Assembly: GCF_022095675.1 (NCBI RefSeq)
Contig: NZ_JAHYSG010000042.1
Location: 27,753-91,752 of the forward strand
Reading direction: 5' to 3'
From: Dactylosporangium sp. AC04546
GTDB lineage: Bacteria; Actinomycetota; Actinomycetes; Mycobacteriales; Micromonosporaceae
DNA length: 64,000 nucleotides
In this document: positions 26,359-35,853 of the stretch, piece by piece
Layout: each line of letters begins with the position of its first letter
Position numbering within the stretch: the stretch's first letter is position 1
The notes under the pieces: model-generated
What the model saw: only the letters and a program-made list of their open reading frames with translations
Told to the model about the DNA's origin: nothing
Database searches by the model: none
Position numbers and translations under genes: made by a program

Positions 26359-27288
26359 TCAACTCGACTCCAGCACTTCCAGCCGGCGAAGAATCACTCC
26401 TTCGCGCAGTGCCCACGGGCAGATCTCGACCTCGTCGATGCCCAGGCTGCGCATCGCGACCTCGGCCACGACCGCGCCGGCCAGGATCTGGTGCGCGCGG
26501 CCCGGGCTGACGCCGTCGATCTCGGCCAATGCCCCCGACGGGATCCGGCGGATGAAGGACAGCACCTGGTGCAGGCCGACGCGGGTGAGGCGGCGGGGCA
26601 CGCGCGGCCCGGCGCTCGACGGGGCGGCCCCGGCGAGGCGGGCCAGCGTGCGGAACGTCTTCGAGGTGGCGACCGGGCGGTCCCAGCCGCTGCCGGTGAG
26701 CTTCTCCACCGCCCTGGCGACCTCGGCCTCCGCGTACTCGAACAGGGCGTCGAGCGACGCCGGCGACGGCGGGTCGCCGTGGAGGCGCTCGCGGGTGAGC
26801 CGGCCGGCGCCGAGCGGCACCGACATCGCCACGTCGGGCTCCTCGTCGATGCCGGCCGCGAGCTCGAGCGAGCCGCCGCCGATGTCCATGACCAGCAGCC
26901 GGCCGGCCGACCAGCCGAACCAGCGGCGCACGGCCAGGAAGGTCATGATCGCCTCGGCCTCGCCGGAGAGCACCTGGAGGTCGACCCCGGTCTCCTCGCG
27001 CACCCGCTTGAGCACGCGGGCGGAGTTCCGCGCGTCGCGCACGGCCGATGTCGCGAACGCCAGCAGGTCGTCGGTCTCCAGCCCGGCGGCGGCGTCGCGC
27101 GCCTCGGCCACGGCCGCGACGAGACTGTCGGCGCCGGCCTTGGTCAGCTCGCCGTTGTTGCCGATCCGCTCGGCCAGGCGCAGCTCGGCCTTCTGCGAGT
27201 GCGCCGGCCATGGGTGTGCGCCGTGGTGGGCATCGACGACCAGGAGGTGGACCGTGTTGGAGCCCACATCGAGCACACCGAGACGCAT
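26359..27288 (-). CDS. Ppx/GppA family phosphatase
   Basis: A 309-residue actin-fold phosphatase. The phosphate-1 loop is [14 protein letters not shown] at the N-terminus, the sequence [11 protein letters not shown] is typical of exopolyphosphatases, and the phosphate-2 loop is [12 protein letters not shown]. It has only the two ASKHA subdomains, like the short mycobacterial Ppx proteins. It should act on polyphosphate and/or pppGpp. Actinobacteria carry two such paralogues; which one this is cannot be told from sequence alone. Confidence 0.9.
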   Translation of the reverse strand: MRLGVLDVGSNTVHLLVVDAHHGAHPWPAHSQKAELRLAERIGNNGELTKAGADSLVAAVAEARDAAAGLETDDLLAFATSAVRDARNSARVLKRVREETGVDLQVLSGEAEAIMTFLAVRRWFGWSAGRLLVMDIGGGSLELAAGIDEEPDVAMSVPLGAGRLTRERLHGDPPSPASLDALFEYAEAEVARAVEKLTGSGWDRPVATSKTFRTLARLAGAAPSSAGPRVPRRLTRVGLHQVLSFIRRIPSGALAEIDGVSPGRAHQILAGAVVAEVAMRSLGIDEVEICPWALREGVILRRLEVLESS

Positions 27289-27349
27289 CGCTTCACCGTA
27301 GTCGCGTCAGGTTGCGGCAGTACGCGCAGGACGGCGTACGCTTCGTCGA

Positions 27350-28174
27350 ATGGACATCCACGTCGAGGTGCTCGACCCGGCCGACCCGCGTGCCCTTGAG
27401 GTCGACCTCGACTTCCCGCGCGAGTGGCTGGAGTTCACCGACCCGGCCGACGCCGACCACCTCATCCGGGCCGACCTGACCTGGCTGCTGTCCAACTGGA
27501 CTTGTGTGTACGGCAACGGTTGCCACGGGATCGTCGAGGGCGCGCCCGAGCAGGGCTGCTGCTCGCACGGGGCGTTCTTCACCGACAACGACGACCAGAA
27601 GCGGGTCCGGGCCGCGGCCAAGCGCCTCACGCCGCAGACCTGGCAGCACTACCGCAAGGGCTTCAAGAACTACACCGAGATGGACACCATCGACGGTGAG
27701 AACCCGGCTCTGCGCACCGCCACCCGGCCGGGCGGCGGGTGCGTGTTCCAGAACGACGCCGACTTCCCCGGTGGCTGGGGATGCGCGCTGCACGCGCAGG
27801 CCCTCCGCGACGGGGTGCACCCGCTGGAGTACAAGCCCGATGTGTGCTGGCAGCTGCCGGTGCGGCGGGATCAGGACTGGCGCAAGCGCGCTGACGGCAC
27901 CAAGGTGCTCGTCTCCACGCTCGGCGAGTTCGACCGGCGCGGCTGGGGCGAGGGCGGCCACGACCTGCACTGGTGGTGCACGTCGTCGCCTGAGGCGCAC
28001 GTCGGCGCCAAGCGGCTCTACCAGGAGTACGAGCCGGAGCTCACCGCGCTCATCGGCAAGGCGGCCTACGTGAAGCTCGCCGAGCTGTGTGCGGCCCGGG
28101 CCGAGCAGGGCATGATCGCGCCGCACCCGGCCACCGAGTCCGCCCGGAAGCTAATCCCCCTCCGCCCCGTCTGA
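27350..28174 (+). CDS. Conserved cysteine-rich hypothetical protein
   Basis: A 274-residue soluble protein I do not recognise by function. Its cysteines cluster as C52, C58, C70, C71 with H73, then [24 protein letters not shown] and WWCTSS. The spacing suggests a bound metal or Fe-S centre, comparable in style to YkgJ/DUF3109 proteins. It starts with an ATG 61 nt from the divergent Ppx gene and overlaps the end of a small membrane-protein gene by 24 nt. Confidence 0.7.
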   Translation: MDIHVEVLDPADPRALEVDLDFPREWLEFTDPADADHLIRADLTWLLSNWTCVYGNGCHGIVEGAPEQGCCSHGAFFTDNDDQKRVRAAAKRLTPQTWQHYRKGFKNYTEMDTIDGENPALRTATRPGGGCVFQNDADFPGGWGCALHAQALRDGVHPLEYKPDVCWQLPVRRDQDWRKRADGTKVLVSTLGEFDRRGWGEGGHDLHWWCTSSPEAHVGAKRLYQEYEPELTALIGKAAYVKLAELCAARAEQGMIAPHPATESARKLIPLRPV

Positions 28175-28375
28175 GCTCTCGCTCGCCTGCCGCTGCCGCC
28201 GGGCACGCGACACGAGGGAGTAGCCCACGGCCACCAGCGCCAGGCCGATGAAGATGCTCGGCAGGGACTCGAGCCAGGTCGCGGGACCGACGGCCGTCCA
28301 CGCCGAGCTGGCGGCCAGCAGCAGGCCGACCAGCATCATGAGCATGCCGGCGGGGCCGGTGTTGAAATCACGCAC
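28151..28375 (-). CDS. Small two-helix membrane protein
   Basis: A 74-residue protein with two hydrophobic helices ([20 protein letters not shown] and [16 protein letters not shown]) and a charged C-terminal tail. A GTG start at 28375 is inferred; no strong ribosome site is visible and an internal ATG is possible. It overlaps the convergent upstream gene by 24 nt. No function known. Confidence 0.5.
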   Translation of the reverse strand: MRDFNTGPAGMLMMLVGLLLAASSAWTAVGPATWLESLPSIFIGLALVAVGYSLVSRARRQRQASESSDGAEGD

Positions 28376-28451
28376 GAGAGCCGACGGTACGGCGAGGGTG
28401 GTGTCCGGTGTGCGACAACCGGCGAACCCGCTGCCCCGATAGGTTCGAACC

Positions 28452-29099
28452 GTGAGTGAAGAGATCTTTCCGGGAGTACAGCTCGGCGAGGGCACCGTCG
28501 TGGAGCCGGGCGCCCGGATCGGCGTGCCGCCACGGGGCCGCGAGCCGGGCGAGCTGCCCACCGTCATCGGGCCGAACAGCCGGATCCGCTCCGGCACGGT
28601 GATCTACGCCGGCACGGTCATCGGCGAGCGGTTCAACTCCGGGCACGGCGCCATGATCCGCGAGAACAACGTCATCGGTGACGGCTGCTCCGTCGGCACC
28701 AACGCCGTGCTCGAGCCGGGCAACCGGATCGGCGACGGCAGCCGGGTGCACTCGCACTGCTTCCTGGAGAACGTGACCCTCGGCCGCCGGGTCTTCCTCG
28801 GCCCGGGCGTCGTGTTCACCGACGACCCGCACCCGCCGTGCCCGCGCTACGACGAGTGCGTCGGCGGCGCGACGGTCGACGACGACGCCTCGATCGGCGG
28901 GAACGCGACGATCCTCCCCGGTGTCCGGATCGGCGCCCGCGCGCTCGTCGGCGCCGGCTCGGTGGTCACCCGGGACGTCCCGTCCGACACGGTCGTCGCC
29001 GGCAGCCCCGCCCGGGAGAAGCGCAAGATCGACGAGTTGGTGTGCGCGCCGGGCCACTTCGCCAAGCCGTACGAGTGGCGCGCGGCACTCGACTCCTGA
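28452..29099 (+). CDS. Left-handed beta-helix acyltransferase
   Basis: A 215-residue hexapeptide-repeat transferase with repeated VIG/NxVIG turns (for example GTVIGERFNSGHGAMIRE, NNVIGDGCSVG) and the C-terminal GSVVTRDVPSDTVVAGSPA typical of WbbJ/WecD-type sugar acetyltransferases. It likely acetylates a sugar nucleotide or glycan using acetyl-CoA. The start is a GTG with weak ribosome signals. No glycan cluster surrounds it. Confidence 0.85.
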   Translation: MSEEIFPGVQLGEGTVVEPGARIGVPPRGREPGELPTVIGPNSRIRSGTVIYAGTVIGERFNSGHGAMIRENNVIGDGCSVGTNAVLEPGNRIGDGSRVHSHCFLENVTLGRRVFLGPGVVFTDDPHPPCPRYDECVGGATVDDDASIGGNATILPGVRIGARALVGAGSVVTRDVPSDTVVAGSPAREKRKIDELVCAPGHFAKPYEWRAALDS

Positions 29100-29146
29100 T
29101 CACCGGTCTTTCTCAAGTCCGCTGAGCGGGGGCCGAAGGTTGGGGC

Positions 29147-29779
29147 GTGACCAGCCTCCCCGCGATCAACTGTCTGGTCGACGTGGTGCTGATGGACGGC
29201 GAGACCTATCAGTCCCGCGTCGAGGACGTGACCGACCGCCGCCTGACCGTCGCCGCGCCGTACGGCATCCACGCGGCCGACATGCCCAAGATCGGCTCTT
29301 CCATGGAGCTGGCATGGGTGGCGGGCGACCGGCGCGTGGCGGTCGACGTGCGGCTGACGGCACTGAGCCGGGAGCAGCCGCCGCGGTGGTCGCTGGAGAC
29401 GGTCGGCTCGATCCGGCTGCAGACCCGCCGCAACTACGTGCGCGGCGGGGGCGGCGAGTCGGTCGAGGTGTGCGCGGGCGGCGCCTCGTACGAGGGCAAG
29501 GTGATCGACCTGTCGGAGGGCGGCATCCGCTGCCGGCTGACGGAGGACAGGTTCGACCGCGACGACCGGGTCGAGGTGCGGATCGCGCTGGAGAACGAGA
29601 CGATCCCGCTGCGGGGGACTGTGCTGTTCGTGCGGCGCGACTACGAGAACGCCACCTTCGACGTCATCATCACCTACGAGACGACCGAGCTCGTGGGGCG
29701 CGCCATCCGCGGCTATGTGCTGCGCCGCGAGATGGAGGAGCGCCGCCGCACCCGCGAGTCGGTGGCCAACGCCGGCTGA
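29147..29779 (+). CDS. PilZ-domain protein, probable c-di-GMP receptor
   Basis: A 210-residue protein with a YcgR-like N-terminal half (about 1-95) and a C-terminal PilZ domain. Both c-di-GMP contact motifs are present: RNYVR (RxxxR, within LQTRRNYVRG) and DLSEGG (DxSxxG). It would sense cyclic di-GMP in the cytosol. The start is a GTG at 29147. No flagellar or cellulose gene is adjacent, so the output is unknown. Confidence 0.85.
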   Translation: MTSLPAINCLVDVVLMDGETYQSRVEDVTDRRLTVAAPYGIHAADMPKIGSSMELAWVAGDRRVAVDVRLTALSREQPPRWSLETVGSIRLQTRRNYVRGGGGESVEVCAGGASYEGKVIDLSEGGIRCRLTEDRFDRDDRVEVRIALENETIPLRGTVLFVRRDYENATFDVIITYETTELVGRAIRGYVLRREMEERRRTRESVANAG

Positions 29780-29781
29780 TC

Positions 29782-29813
29782 CGGCCGGCTCCACACCTCC
29801 GGGGAGCCGGCCG
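29782..29813. terminator. Bidirectional terminator
   Basis: An 11-bp stem CGGCCGGCTCC with complement, 10-nt loop, followed by TTT on the plus strand. It lies between the convergent PilZ and phoP genes. Confidence 0.75.
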
Positions 29814-29825
29814 TTTCGGCGGTCT

Positions 29826-30509
29826 TTACGGCTCGAACTTGTAGCCCAGGCCGCGGACCGTGACGATGAAGCGCGGCGCGGAGGGCTCGGGCTCGATCTT
29901 GGAGCGGAGGCGCTTCACGTGCACGTCCAGGGTCTTCGTGTCGCCGACGTAGTCGGCGCCCCAGACGCGGTCGATCAGCTGACCGCGGGTCAGGACCCGG
30001 CCCGCGTTGCGCAGCAGGAGCTCCAGGAGCTCGAACTCCTTCAGCGGCAGCTGGACCGCGTCGCCGGCCACCGTCACCACGTGGCGGTCGACGTCCATCC
30101 GGACCGGGCCGGCCGACAGGGTCGGCGGGGCCAGCTCGCCGACGGCGTCGACCTGGCGGCGGAGCACGGCGCGGATGCGGGCAACCAGCTCGCGCGGCGA
30201 GTAGGGCTTGGTGACGTAGTCGTCGGCGCCGATCTCCAGGCCGACGACCTTGTCGATCTCGCTGTCCCGCGCCGTGATCATGATGATCGGCACGTTGGAC
30301 TTCTGCCGCATCTGCCGGCACACCTCGGTGCCGGACATCTCGGGAAGCATCAGGTCGAGCAGGACGATGTCCGCGCCGGTGCGGTCGAACTCGGTCAGGG
30401 CCTCGGTGCCGGTCGCGGCGATGGAGACCTCGAAGCCCTCGCGACGGAGCATGTACGACAAGGGGTCAGAGATCGACTCTTCGTCCTCGACCACGAGTAC
30501 GCGCGCCAA
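29826..30509 (-). CDS. phoP: Phosphate response regulator PhoP/RegX3
   Basis: A 227-residue OmpR-family regulator. The receiver domain has VVEDEES, phospho-acceptor in VLLDLMLPE and VTKPYSPREL. The winged helix has LPLKEFELLELLLRNAGRV and ends TVRGLGYKFEP, close to Streptomyces PhoP and mycobacterial RegX3. The TTG at 30509 is chosen: AAAGGA lies 8 nt upstream and the receiver begins two residues later. An ATG at 30590 that overlaps the kinase stop (ATGA) would add 27 residues. It should bind PHO boxes such as those near phoU and pstS. Confidence 0.92.
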   Translation of the reverse strand: MARVLVVEDEESISDPLSYMLRREGFEVSIAATGTEALTEFDRTGADIVLLDLMLPEMSGTEVCRQMRQKSNVPIIMITARDSEIDKVVGLEIGADDYVTKPYSPRELVARIRAVLRRQVDAVGELAPPTLSAGPVRMDVDRHVVTVAGDAVQLPLKEFELLELLLRNAGRVLTRGQLIDRVWGADYVGDTKTLDVHVKRLRSKIEPEPSAPRFIVTVRGLGYKFEP

Positions 30510-30586
30510 CGTGCTGTCCTTTCGTAGCTGCCGGGGAACCGCACTGCGCTGCGAACCGCGGAACTCAGATTGCTGTTGCATAACGA

Positions 30587-31678
30587 TCATGGGGCCCCTC
30601 CGATCTCAACTGACGGCGGTAGCGCCAACGCGGCGTCCGCCGGACGCGAAGGCAGCCACAGGGTGAACGTCGAACCAACTCCGACGGTGCTCTCCACCGT
30701 CACCCGGCCGCCGTGGTTGGTCGAGATGTGCTTGACGATCGCCAGGCCCAGCCCCGTGCCGCCGGTGGCTCGGGAGCGGGCGCGATCAGCCCGGTAGAAG
30801 CGCTCGAAGATGCGGTCGAGGTCGCGCGGCTCGATGCCGATGCCCTGGTCGGCGACCGCGATCTCGACGTAGCCGTCACCGTTGGCGGAGGTGGTGACCG
30901 TGACCTTGGTGGACTCCGGCGAGTACGCGATCGCGTTCTCCACCAGGTTGACCACGGCGGTGACGAGCTGGTTCTCGTTGCCGTAGACGGTCAGGCCGCG
31001 GACGCCCTGGAAGACGACCTGCATCTCCTTGGCGGAGGCGGGCGTCTTGGTGCGGTCGAGGACCTCGGCCGTGATCTTGTCGACGTCGACCGGCTCCGGC
31101 TCCGGCAGGGGCTCCGCGCCCTGGAGCCGGGAGAGCTCGAGCAGCTCCGAGACGAGCCGGCCGAGCCGGGACGACTCGTGCTTGATCCGCTCCGCGAACC
31201 GGATGGCGGCGGCGGGGTCCTTGTCGGTGGCGTCCAGCAGCGCCTCGGCGAGCAGCTGGAGCGCGCCGACGGGGGTCTTCAGCTCGTGGCTGACGTTGGC
31301 GACGAAGTCTCGGCGCACGCGCGCGACCCGGTGGGCCTCGGTCACGTCGGCGGCCTCGATCGCCACCCGGCCGTTGTCGAGGGGCACGGCTCGCACGTTG
31401 ACCCCGAGCGGTTCGCCGTAGGTCAGCCGCGGCAGGTCGAGCTCGACGACCCGGGTGACCCCGTTGCGACGGACCTGGCCGGCCAGGGTGCGCACGATCG
31501 TGTGCGCCTCCTCGGGGCCGCCCGCCCGCTGTCGCACGAGACCCATCTCCCGGGCCGCCGCGTTGGCCAGCACGGGATGATCGGACGCGTCGAGGACCAG
31601 TACCCCGACCTGCAGTGCGTCAAGGACGTCGGTCATCGCCGGCCCCTCAGACTTTGCCTGCCGGAACTTCCACTCCAC
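30587..31678 (-). CDS. Phosphate sensor kinase PhoR/SenX3-like, no membrane domain
   Basis: A 363-residue histidine kinase. A PAS-like domain (VLDALQVGVLVLDASDHPVL, about 18-110) leads into HisKA with FVANVSHELKTPVGAL and the ATPase domain with NLVENAIAYSP, DQGIGIEPRDLDRIFERFYR and GGTGLGLAIVKH. It pairs with phoP downstream. Unlike Streptomyces PhoR and mycobacterial SenX3, no membrane helix precedes the PAS domain. An in-frame TAA lies just seven codons upstream of the GTG at 31678, so no longer start exists in this frame. An ATG at 31636 is an alternative start. Confidence 0.85.
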   Translation of the reverse strand: MEWKFRQAKSEGPAMTDVLDALQVGVLVLDASDHPVLANAAAREMGLVRQRAGGPEEAHTIVRTLAGQVRRNGVTRVVELDLPRLTYGEPLGVNVRAVPLDNGRVAIEAADVTEAHRVARVRRDFVANVSHELKTPVGALQLLAEALLDATDKDPAAAIRFAERIKHESSRLGRLVSELLELSRLQGAEPLPEPEPVDVDKITAEVLDRTKTPASAKEMQVVFQGVRGLTVYGNENQLVTAVVNLVENAIAYSPESTKVTVTTSANGDGYVEIAVADQGIGIEPRDLDRIFERFYRADRARSRATGGTGLGLAIVKHISTNHGGRVTVESTVGVGSTFTLWLPSRPADAALALPPSVEIGGAP

Positions 31679-31750
31679 GGCTTGATGGTAGGAGGTCCCT
31701 TACCCGACCGACGGCTCGCAGGGGCACGAAACGGGCTCACGTGGTCCAGT

Positions 31751-31783
31751 GTTCACCCTGGTGGAAGGGGATGTTCATGTGCG
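31751..31783 (+). promoter_or_regulatory. PHO box upstream of phoU
   Basis: Three 11-bp units: GTTCACCCTGG (31751-31761), a degenerate TGGAAGGGGAT, then GTTCATGTGCG (31773-31783). The phase equals the PhoP direct-repeat spacing known in Streptomyces. It sits in the phoR-phoU divergent region, 48 nt before phoU. Confidence 0.65.
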
Positions 31784-31830
31784 GCGCAGCAGTGCCGCCA
31801 TACCGTGAGGTTCGACACGATAGGAGCAGT

Positions 31831-32487
31831 ATGCGCGACGAATACCGTGCGGATCTTGTGCAGGTCAATCGGCTGCTGGTCTGGATGGCCGACGCCGTCC
31901 GCAGCGCCATGAGCCGGGCCACGAACGCTCTGCTGAAAGCGGACCAGACCGACGCCGAGGAGGTCATCGCCCGCGACGCGGAGGTCAACGCGCTCTACCG
32001 GCTCGTCGAGGACAAGGTGTACGACCTCTGCGCCCGCCAGGCGCCGGTGGCGTCGGACCTGCGACTCGTGCTGACCGCCCTGCACCTGGCAGCCGACCTG
32101 GAGCGCATGGGCGACCTCGCCGAGCACGTGGCCAAGACGGCGCTGCGCCGCCACCCCAACGTGGCCGTGCCGGAGCCGCTGGTCGCGACGTTCGAGCAGA
32201 TGGGCACCGTGGCCGACCGCATCGCCGGGAAGATCTCCCGGGCGATCTCCACCTCCGACGTCGTGGCCGCCGGCCAGCTCGACCGCGACGACGACGAGAT
32301 GGACCGGCTGCACACCAGCCTGTTCACCACGATGTTCGGGCCCGGCTGGTCGGAGGGCACCGAGGCCGCCGTCGACTCCGCGCTGCTCGGGCGCTACTAC
32401 GAGCGTTACGCCGACCACGCGGTCAACGCCGGCCGGCACGTGGTGTTCCTGGTCACGGGCGAGGCGCTGGACAACCGCCCCGAGTGA
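31831..32487 (+). CDS. phoU: Phosphate signalling protein PhoU
   Basis: A 218-residue helical-bundle protein with two PhoU repeats. Metal-binding-type segments are visible: AEVNALYRLVEDKVYDL with ADLERMGDLAEHVAKTAL in the first, and DDDEMDRLHTSLF with GRYYERYADHAVNAGRHV in the second. PhoU links the Pst transporter to the phosphate kinase and restrains the Pho response. The ATG at 31831 has TAGGAG four bases upstream. It is divergent from phoR and carries a PHO box. Confidence 0.94.
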   Translation: MRDEYRADLVQVNRLLVWMADAVRSAMSRATNALLKADQTDAEEVIARDAEVNALYRLVEDKVYDLCARQAPVASDLRLVLTALHLAADLERMGDLAEHVAKTALRRHPNVAVPEPLVATFEQMGTVADRIAGKISRAISTSDVVAAGQLDRDDDEMDRLHTSLFTTMFGPGWSEGTEAAVDSALLGRYYERYADHAVNAGRHVVFLVTGEALDNRPE

Positions 32488-32493
32488 CGAAAC

Positions 32494-32529
32494 AGCGAAG
32501 GGGGAGGGCCGTGGCCCTCCCCCTTCGCT
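32494..32529. terminator. Strong bidirectional terminator
   Basis: A 17-bp perfect stem (AGCGAAGGGGGAGGGCC and complement) with almost no loop, between the convergent phoU and gpmA genes. Confidence 0.85.
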
Positions 32530-32536
32530 ATGCGCG

Positions 32537-33289
32537 TCAGCGGCCCTGGTTCGCCACCGCGGCCGCGGCCTCGGCCGCCGCCTCCGGGTCCAGGTAGGTG
32601 CCGCCGGTCGTGATCGGCTTGAGCGACGCGTCGAGGTCGTAGCGCAGCGGGATGCCGGTCGGGATGTTGAGCTTGGCGATCGCCTCGTCGGAGATGCCGT
32701 CGAGGTGCTTCACCAGCGCGCGCAGCGAGTTGCCGTGCGCGGCGACCAGGACGGTCTTGCCGTCGAACAGCTGCGGGACGATCTGGTCGTACCAGTACGG
32801 CAGCATCCGGGCGACGACGTCCTTCAGGCACTCCGTGCGGGGCCGCAGCTCCGGCGGCAGGCTCGCGTACCGCGGGTCGTCGACCTGCGACCACTCGTCG
32901 TCATCGGCGATGGGCGGCGGCGGCACGTCGTAAGAGCGGCGCCAGAGCATGAACTGCTCCTCGCCGAACTCCTCCAGCGTCTGCTTCTTGTTCTTGCCCT
33001 GGAGGGCACCGTAGTGCCGCTCGTTGAGCCGCCAGTTGCGCTGGACCGGGATCCAGTGCCGGTCGGCGGCGTGCAGGGCGATCTCGCTGGTGCGGATGGC
33101 ACGGCGCAGCACTGACGTGTGCACCACATCCGGCAGGAGACCGGACTCACGGATCAGCTCGCCGCCCCGACGGGCCTCAGCCTCTCCTTTGGCGCTGAGG
33201 TCCACGTCGACCCAGCCGGTGAACAGGTTCTTGGCGTTCCACTCGCTCTCACCGTGCCGCAAGAGCACCAGTGTCCCGACTTCGCTCAT
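32537..33289 (-). CDS. gpmA: Phosphoglycerate mutase, cofactor-dependent
   Basis: A 250-residue glycolytic enzyme that interconverts 3- and 2-phosphoglycerate. The catalytic motif LRHGESEWN begins near residue 9, with [11 protein letters not shown] following, the Glu-containing [14 protein letters not shown] in the middle, and the second histidine in [17 protein letters not shown]. The ATG at 33289 (MSEVGTL) is chosen; upstream extension lacks homology. It neighbours the pho genes on the opposite strand, an order common in actinobacteria. Confidence 0.96.
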   Translation of the reverse strand: MSEVGTLVLLRHGESEWNAKNLFTGWVDVDLSAKGEAEARRGGELIRESGLLPDVVHTSVLRRAIRTSEIALHAADRHWIPVQRNWRLNERHYGALQGKNKKQTLEEFGEEQFMLWRRSYDVPPPPIADDDEWSQVDDPRYASLPPELRPRTECLKDVVARMLPYWYDQIVPQLFDGKTVLVAAHGNSLRALVKHLDGISDEAIAKLNIPTGIPLRYDLDASLKPITTGGTYLDPEAAAEAAAAVANQGR

Positions 33290-33353
33290 GGATCCATCCT
33301 CCCGCACATAACCTTTCGACACCGCAGGGGTCCGGATGTAAGGATGCCGAATC

Positions 33354-34577
33354 GTGCCGGTCATTACGGGGAAACAGCCGCTGCCCGCCCAGTTCTGGGC
33401 CGTGTGGACGGCCACACTGATCAACCGCGCCGGCGGTTTCGTGATCATCTTCCTCGCGATCTACCTCACTTCCCAGCGCGGCTTCTCCGAGACGACGGCC
33501 GGCCTCGTCATCGGCCTCTACGGGCTGGGTGGCGCGATCGGCGTCACGGCGGGCGGCCACCTGACCGACCGCTGGGGCCGGCGGCCCACCGCGCTGCTCG
33601 CGCTCGGCTCGGCGTCGGCCCTGATGATCGTGCTGGGGCTGGTGCGCGGCGAGATCGCCATCATGGTCGCCGCGGGGCTGCTGGGCCTGGCCGCCGAGGC
33701 CGCGCGGCCCGCGCTCGGCGCGATGATCACCGACATCGTGCCCGACGCCGACCGCATGCGGGCCTTCAACATCTACTTCTGGGCGATCAACCTCGGCTTC
33801 GCCGTCGCCGCGGTACTGGCCGGCTTCGCCTCCTCGGCCGGCTACTTCTGGCTGTTCGCCGCCGACGCCGCCACCACGGCGTTCGCGGCCGTCCTGATCG
33901 CGGTCAAGACGCGCGAGACGCGCCCGGCGCACCTCGAAGCGAAGCACGAGGGCGGCTCCCTGGCGGCCGTCGCGAAGGACCGGGTCTTCCTCGGCTTCAT
34001 CGCCTGCAACCTGCTGATCGCGCTGGTCCTCCTCCAGCACATGTCGATGCTCCCGCTGGCCATGGTCGACGACGAGCTGCCGCCGAGCACCTTCGGCGTC
34101 GTCATCGCGCTGAACGGCATCCTGATCGTCGTGGGGCAGCTCGGGCTGACCCGGCTGCTGATCCGCCGCCGCCCGGCCTACATCCTGCCGGTGTCGGCCG
34201 CGGTCATCGGGCTCGGTTTCGGCCTCACCGCGTTCGCGCACACCCCGGTCTGGTACGGCGCGACGGTGCTCGTCTGGACCCTCGGCGAGATGCTCAACGC
34301 CCCGGCGAACTCCGCCCTGCTCGCCGGTCTCTCCCCCGTCGCCATGCGCGGCCGCTACCAGGGCGGCTACTCACTGTCCTGGCAGCTGGCATCGTTCCTG
34401 GCCCCGACGCTGGGCGGCGCCGTGCGCGACCACGCCGACAACACCACGCTGTGGCTCGGCTGCCTCGGGCTCGGCGTGGCGGCGGGCGTCTGGAGCCTGC
34501 TGTCCGCGCCCGCCCGCGAGCGCCGCGTCGAGGCCCTGGCCGCCGAAGAGCGCGAAGCCGGTCTCGTTAAGATCTGA
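33354..34577 (+). CDS. MFS transporter (first of tandem pair)
   Basis: A 407-residue, 12-helix major facilitator. The loop 2-3 motif [13 protein letters not shown] and the helix 1 sequence [17 protein letters not shown] are clear. The start is a GTG. It resembles the next gene closely in topology and motifs (both have NRxGGF in helix 1 and a SPxAxRGRYQ loop near the end), so the two are tandem paralogues. Family members export drugs or small metabolites; no substrate can be assigned. Confidence 0.88.
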   Translation: MPVITGKQPLPAQFWAVWTATLINRAGGFVIIFLAIYLTSQRGFSETTAGLVIGLYGLGGAIGVTAGGHLTDRWGRRPTALLALGSASALMIVLGLVRGEIAIMVAAGLLGLAAEAARPALGAMITDIVPDADRMRAFNIYFWAINLGFAVAAVLAGFASSAGYFWLFAADAATTAFAAVLIAVKTRETRPAHLEAKHEGGSLAAVAKDRVFLGFIACNLLIALVLLQHMSMLPLAMVDDELPPSTFGVVIALNGILIVVGQLGLTRLLIRRRPAYILPVSAAVIGLGFGLTAFAHTPVWYGATVLVWTLGEMLNAPANSALLAGLSPVAMRGRYQGGYSLSWQLASFLAPTLGGAVRDHADNTTLWLGCLGLGVAAGVWSLLSAPARERRVEALAAEEREAGLVKI

Positions 34578-34607
34578 CTGTAAGGCTTCCTAATAGAAGA
34601 GGGCAGA

Positions 34608-35819
34608 GTGCGCGTCTTCGGCGGTCTCCCCCGGATGTACTGGTACCTCTGGACCGGCATGCTGATCAACCGCGTCGGCGGCTTCGTCGCGCTGGTCCTC
34701 TCGCTGTACCTCACCTCCGACCGCGGCCTCTCCCCCAGCGTCGCCGGCCTGGTCGTCGGCGGGTACGGCATCGGCGGCATCGCCGGCGTCCTGCTCGGCG
34801 GGGTGCTCGCCGACCGCTGGGGCCGCCGCCCGACGCTGCTCGTGGCGCACTTCGGCGCCGTGGTCCTGCTGGCCGGCCTGGCCCTCACCGACCGGATCGC
34901 CGCCATCGCCGTGCTGGCCGCCCTGCTCGGCGTCATGCACTCGATGCCCGGCCCGGCGTTCGTGGCGGCGATCGTCGACGTGACCCCGGCCGACGACCGC
35001 AGCCGCGCGTTCAACCTGCAGTTCTGGGCGTTCAACCTGGGCATGGCGGTCGCGTCGCTGATCGCCGGCGCGCTCGCCGAGGTCAGCTTCACGCTGCTCT
35101 TCAGCGTCGACGCCGCGGGCACGCTGATCACGGCGCTGCTCATCCTGTGGAAGGTGCGCGAGACCAGGCCCCGGCAGCACCGGGCCGAGCGGGCGCCGGG
35201 CGGCCTGCACACCGCGCTCACCGACCCGGCGTTCATGCTCTTCGTCGGCCTGTCGCTGCTGCTGTCCGTGGTGACGCTCCAGACGTCGACCATCCTGCCG
35301 CTGGCCATCGACGCCGACGGGCTGCGGCCGTCGGCGTACGGGTCGGTGGTCGCCTACGCCGGGCTGCTCATCGTGATCGGGCAGCTGTTCGTGCCGAGGC
35401 TGATCGGGGGCTGGCGCAAGGGCACCGCGCTCGCCGTGGCCAACGTGTTCCTCGGGCTCGGCTTCGCCTACGTCGCGCTGGCCGACAACCTCTACGGCTA
35501 CCTCATCGCCGCGAGCATCTGGACGGTCGGCTCGATGATCGCCGCGCCGCCGAACGCCGCGATCATCGCCGAGCTGTCCCCCGAGGCGCTGCGTGGGCGG
35601 TACCAGAGCGTCTTCTATCTGGTCTTCCCGGCCGCGAGCTTCATCGCGCCGGCGGCCGGCGGCGCCAGCCTGGAGCACCTCGGCAACTGGCACTGGGCGA
35701 TCTGCGGCGCGCTCGGGCTCACGGCGGCCGCCGGTCACCTGCTGGTCCAGCCGGCCCGGGAGCGCCGGGTGGCGAAACAGCGTGAAGCCGAACGGTTTGA
35801 GGTGCCGATCGCCGGGTAG
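34608..35819 (+). CDS. MFS transporter (second of tandem pair)
   Basis: A 403-residue facilitator with 12 predicted helices, beginning MRVFGGLPRMYWYLWTG. Loop motif [13 protein letters not shown] and late loop LSPEALRGRYQSV match the preceding paralogue. The start is a GTG, 30 nt after the previous stop, so cotranscription is likely. C-terminal tail is short and charged. Substrate unknown. Confidence 0.88.
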   Translation: MRVFGGLPRMYWYLWTGMLINRVGGFVALVLSLYLTSDRGLSPSVAGLVVGGYGIGGIAGVLLGGVLADRWGRRPTLLVAHFGAVVLLAGLALTDRIAAIAVLAALLGVMHSMPGPAFVAAIVDVTPADDRSRAFNLQFWAFNLGMAVASLIAGALAEVSFTLLFSVDAAGTLITALLILWKVRETRPRQHRAERAPGGLHTALTDPAFMLFVGLSLLLSVVTLQTSTILPLAIDADGLRPSAYGSVVAYAGLLIVIGQLFVPRLIGGWRKGTALAVANVFLGLGFAYVALADNLYGYLIAASIWTVGSMIAAPPNAAIIAELSPEALRGRYQSVFYLVFPAASFIAPAAGGASLEHLGNWHWAICGALGLTAAAGHLLVQPARERRVAKQREAERFEVPIAG

Positions 35820-35853
35820 TGGCTGCCCTCCACAAGACGGGCGGGGGGCGACT

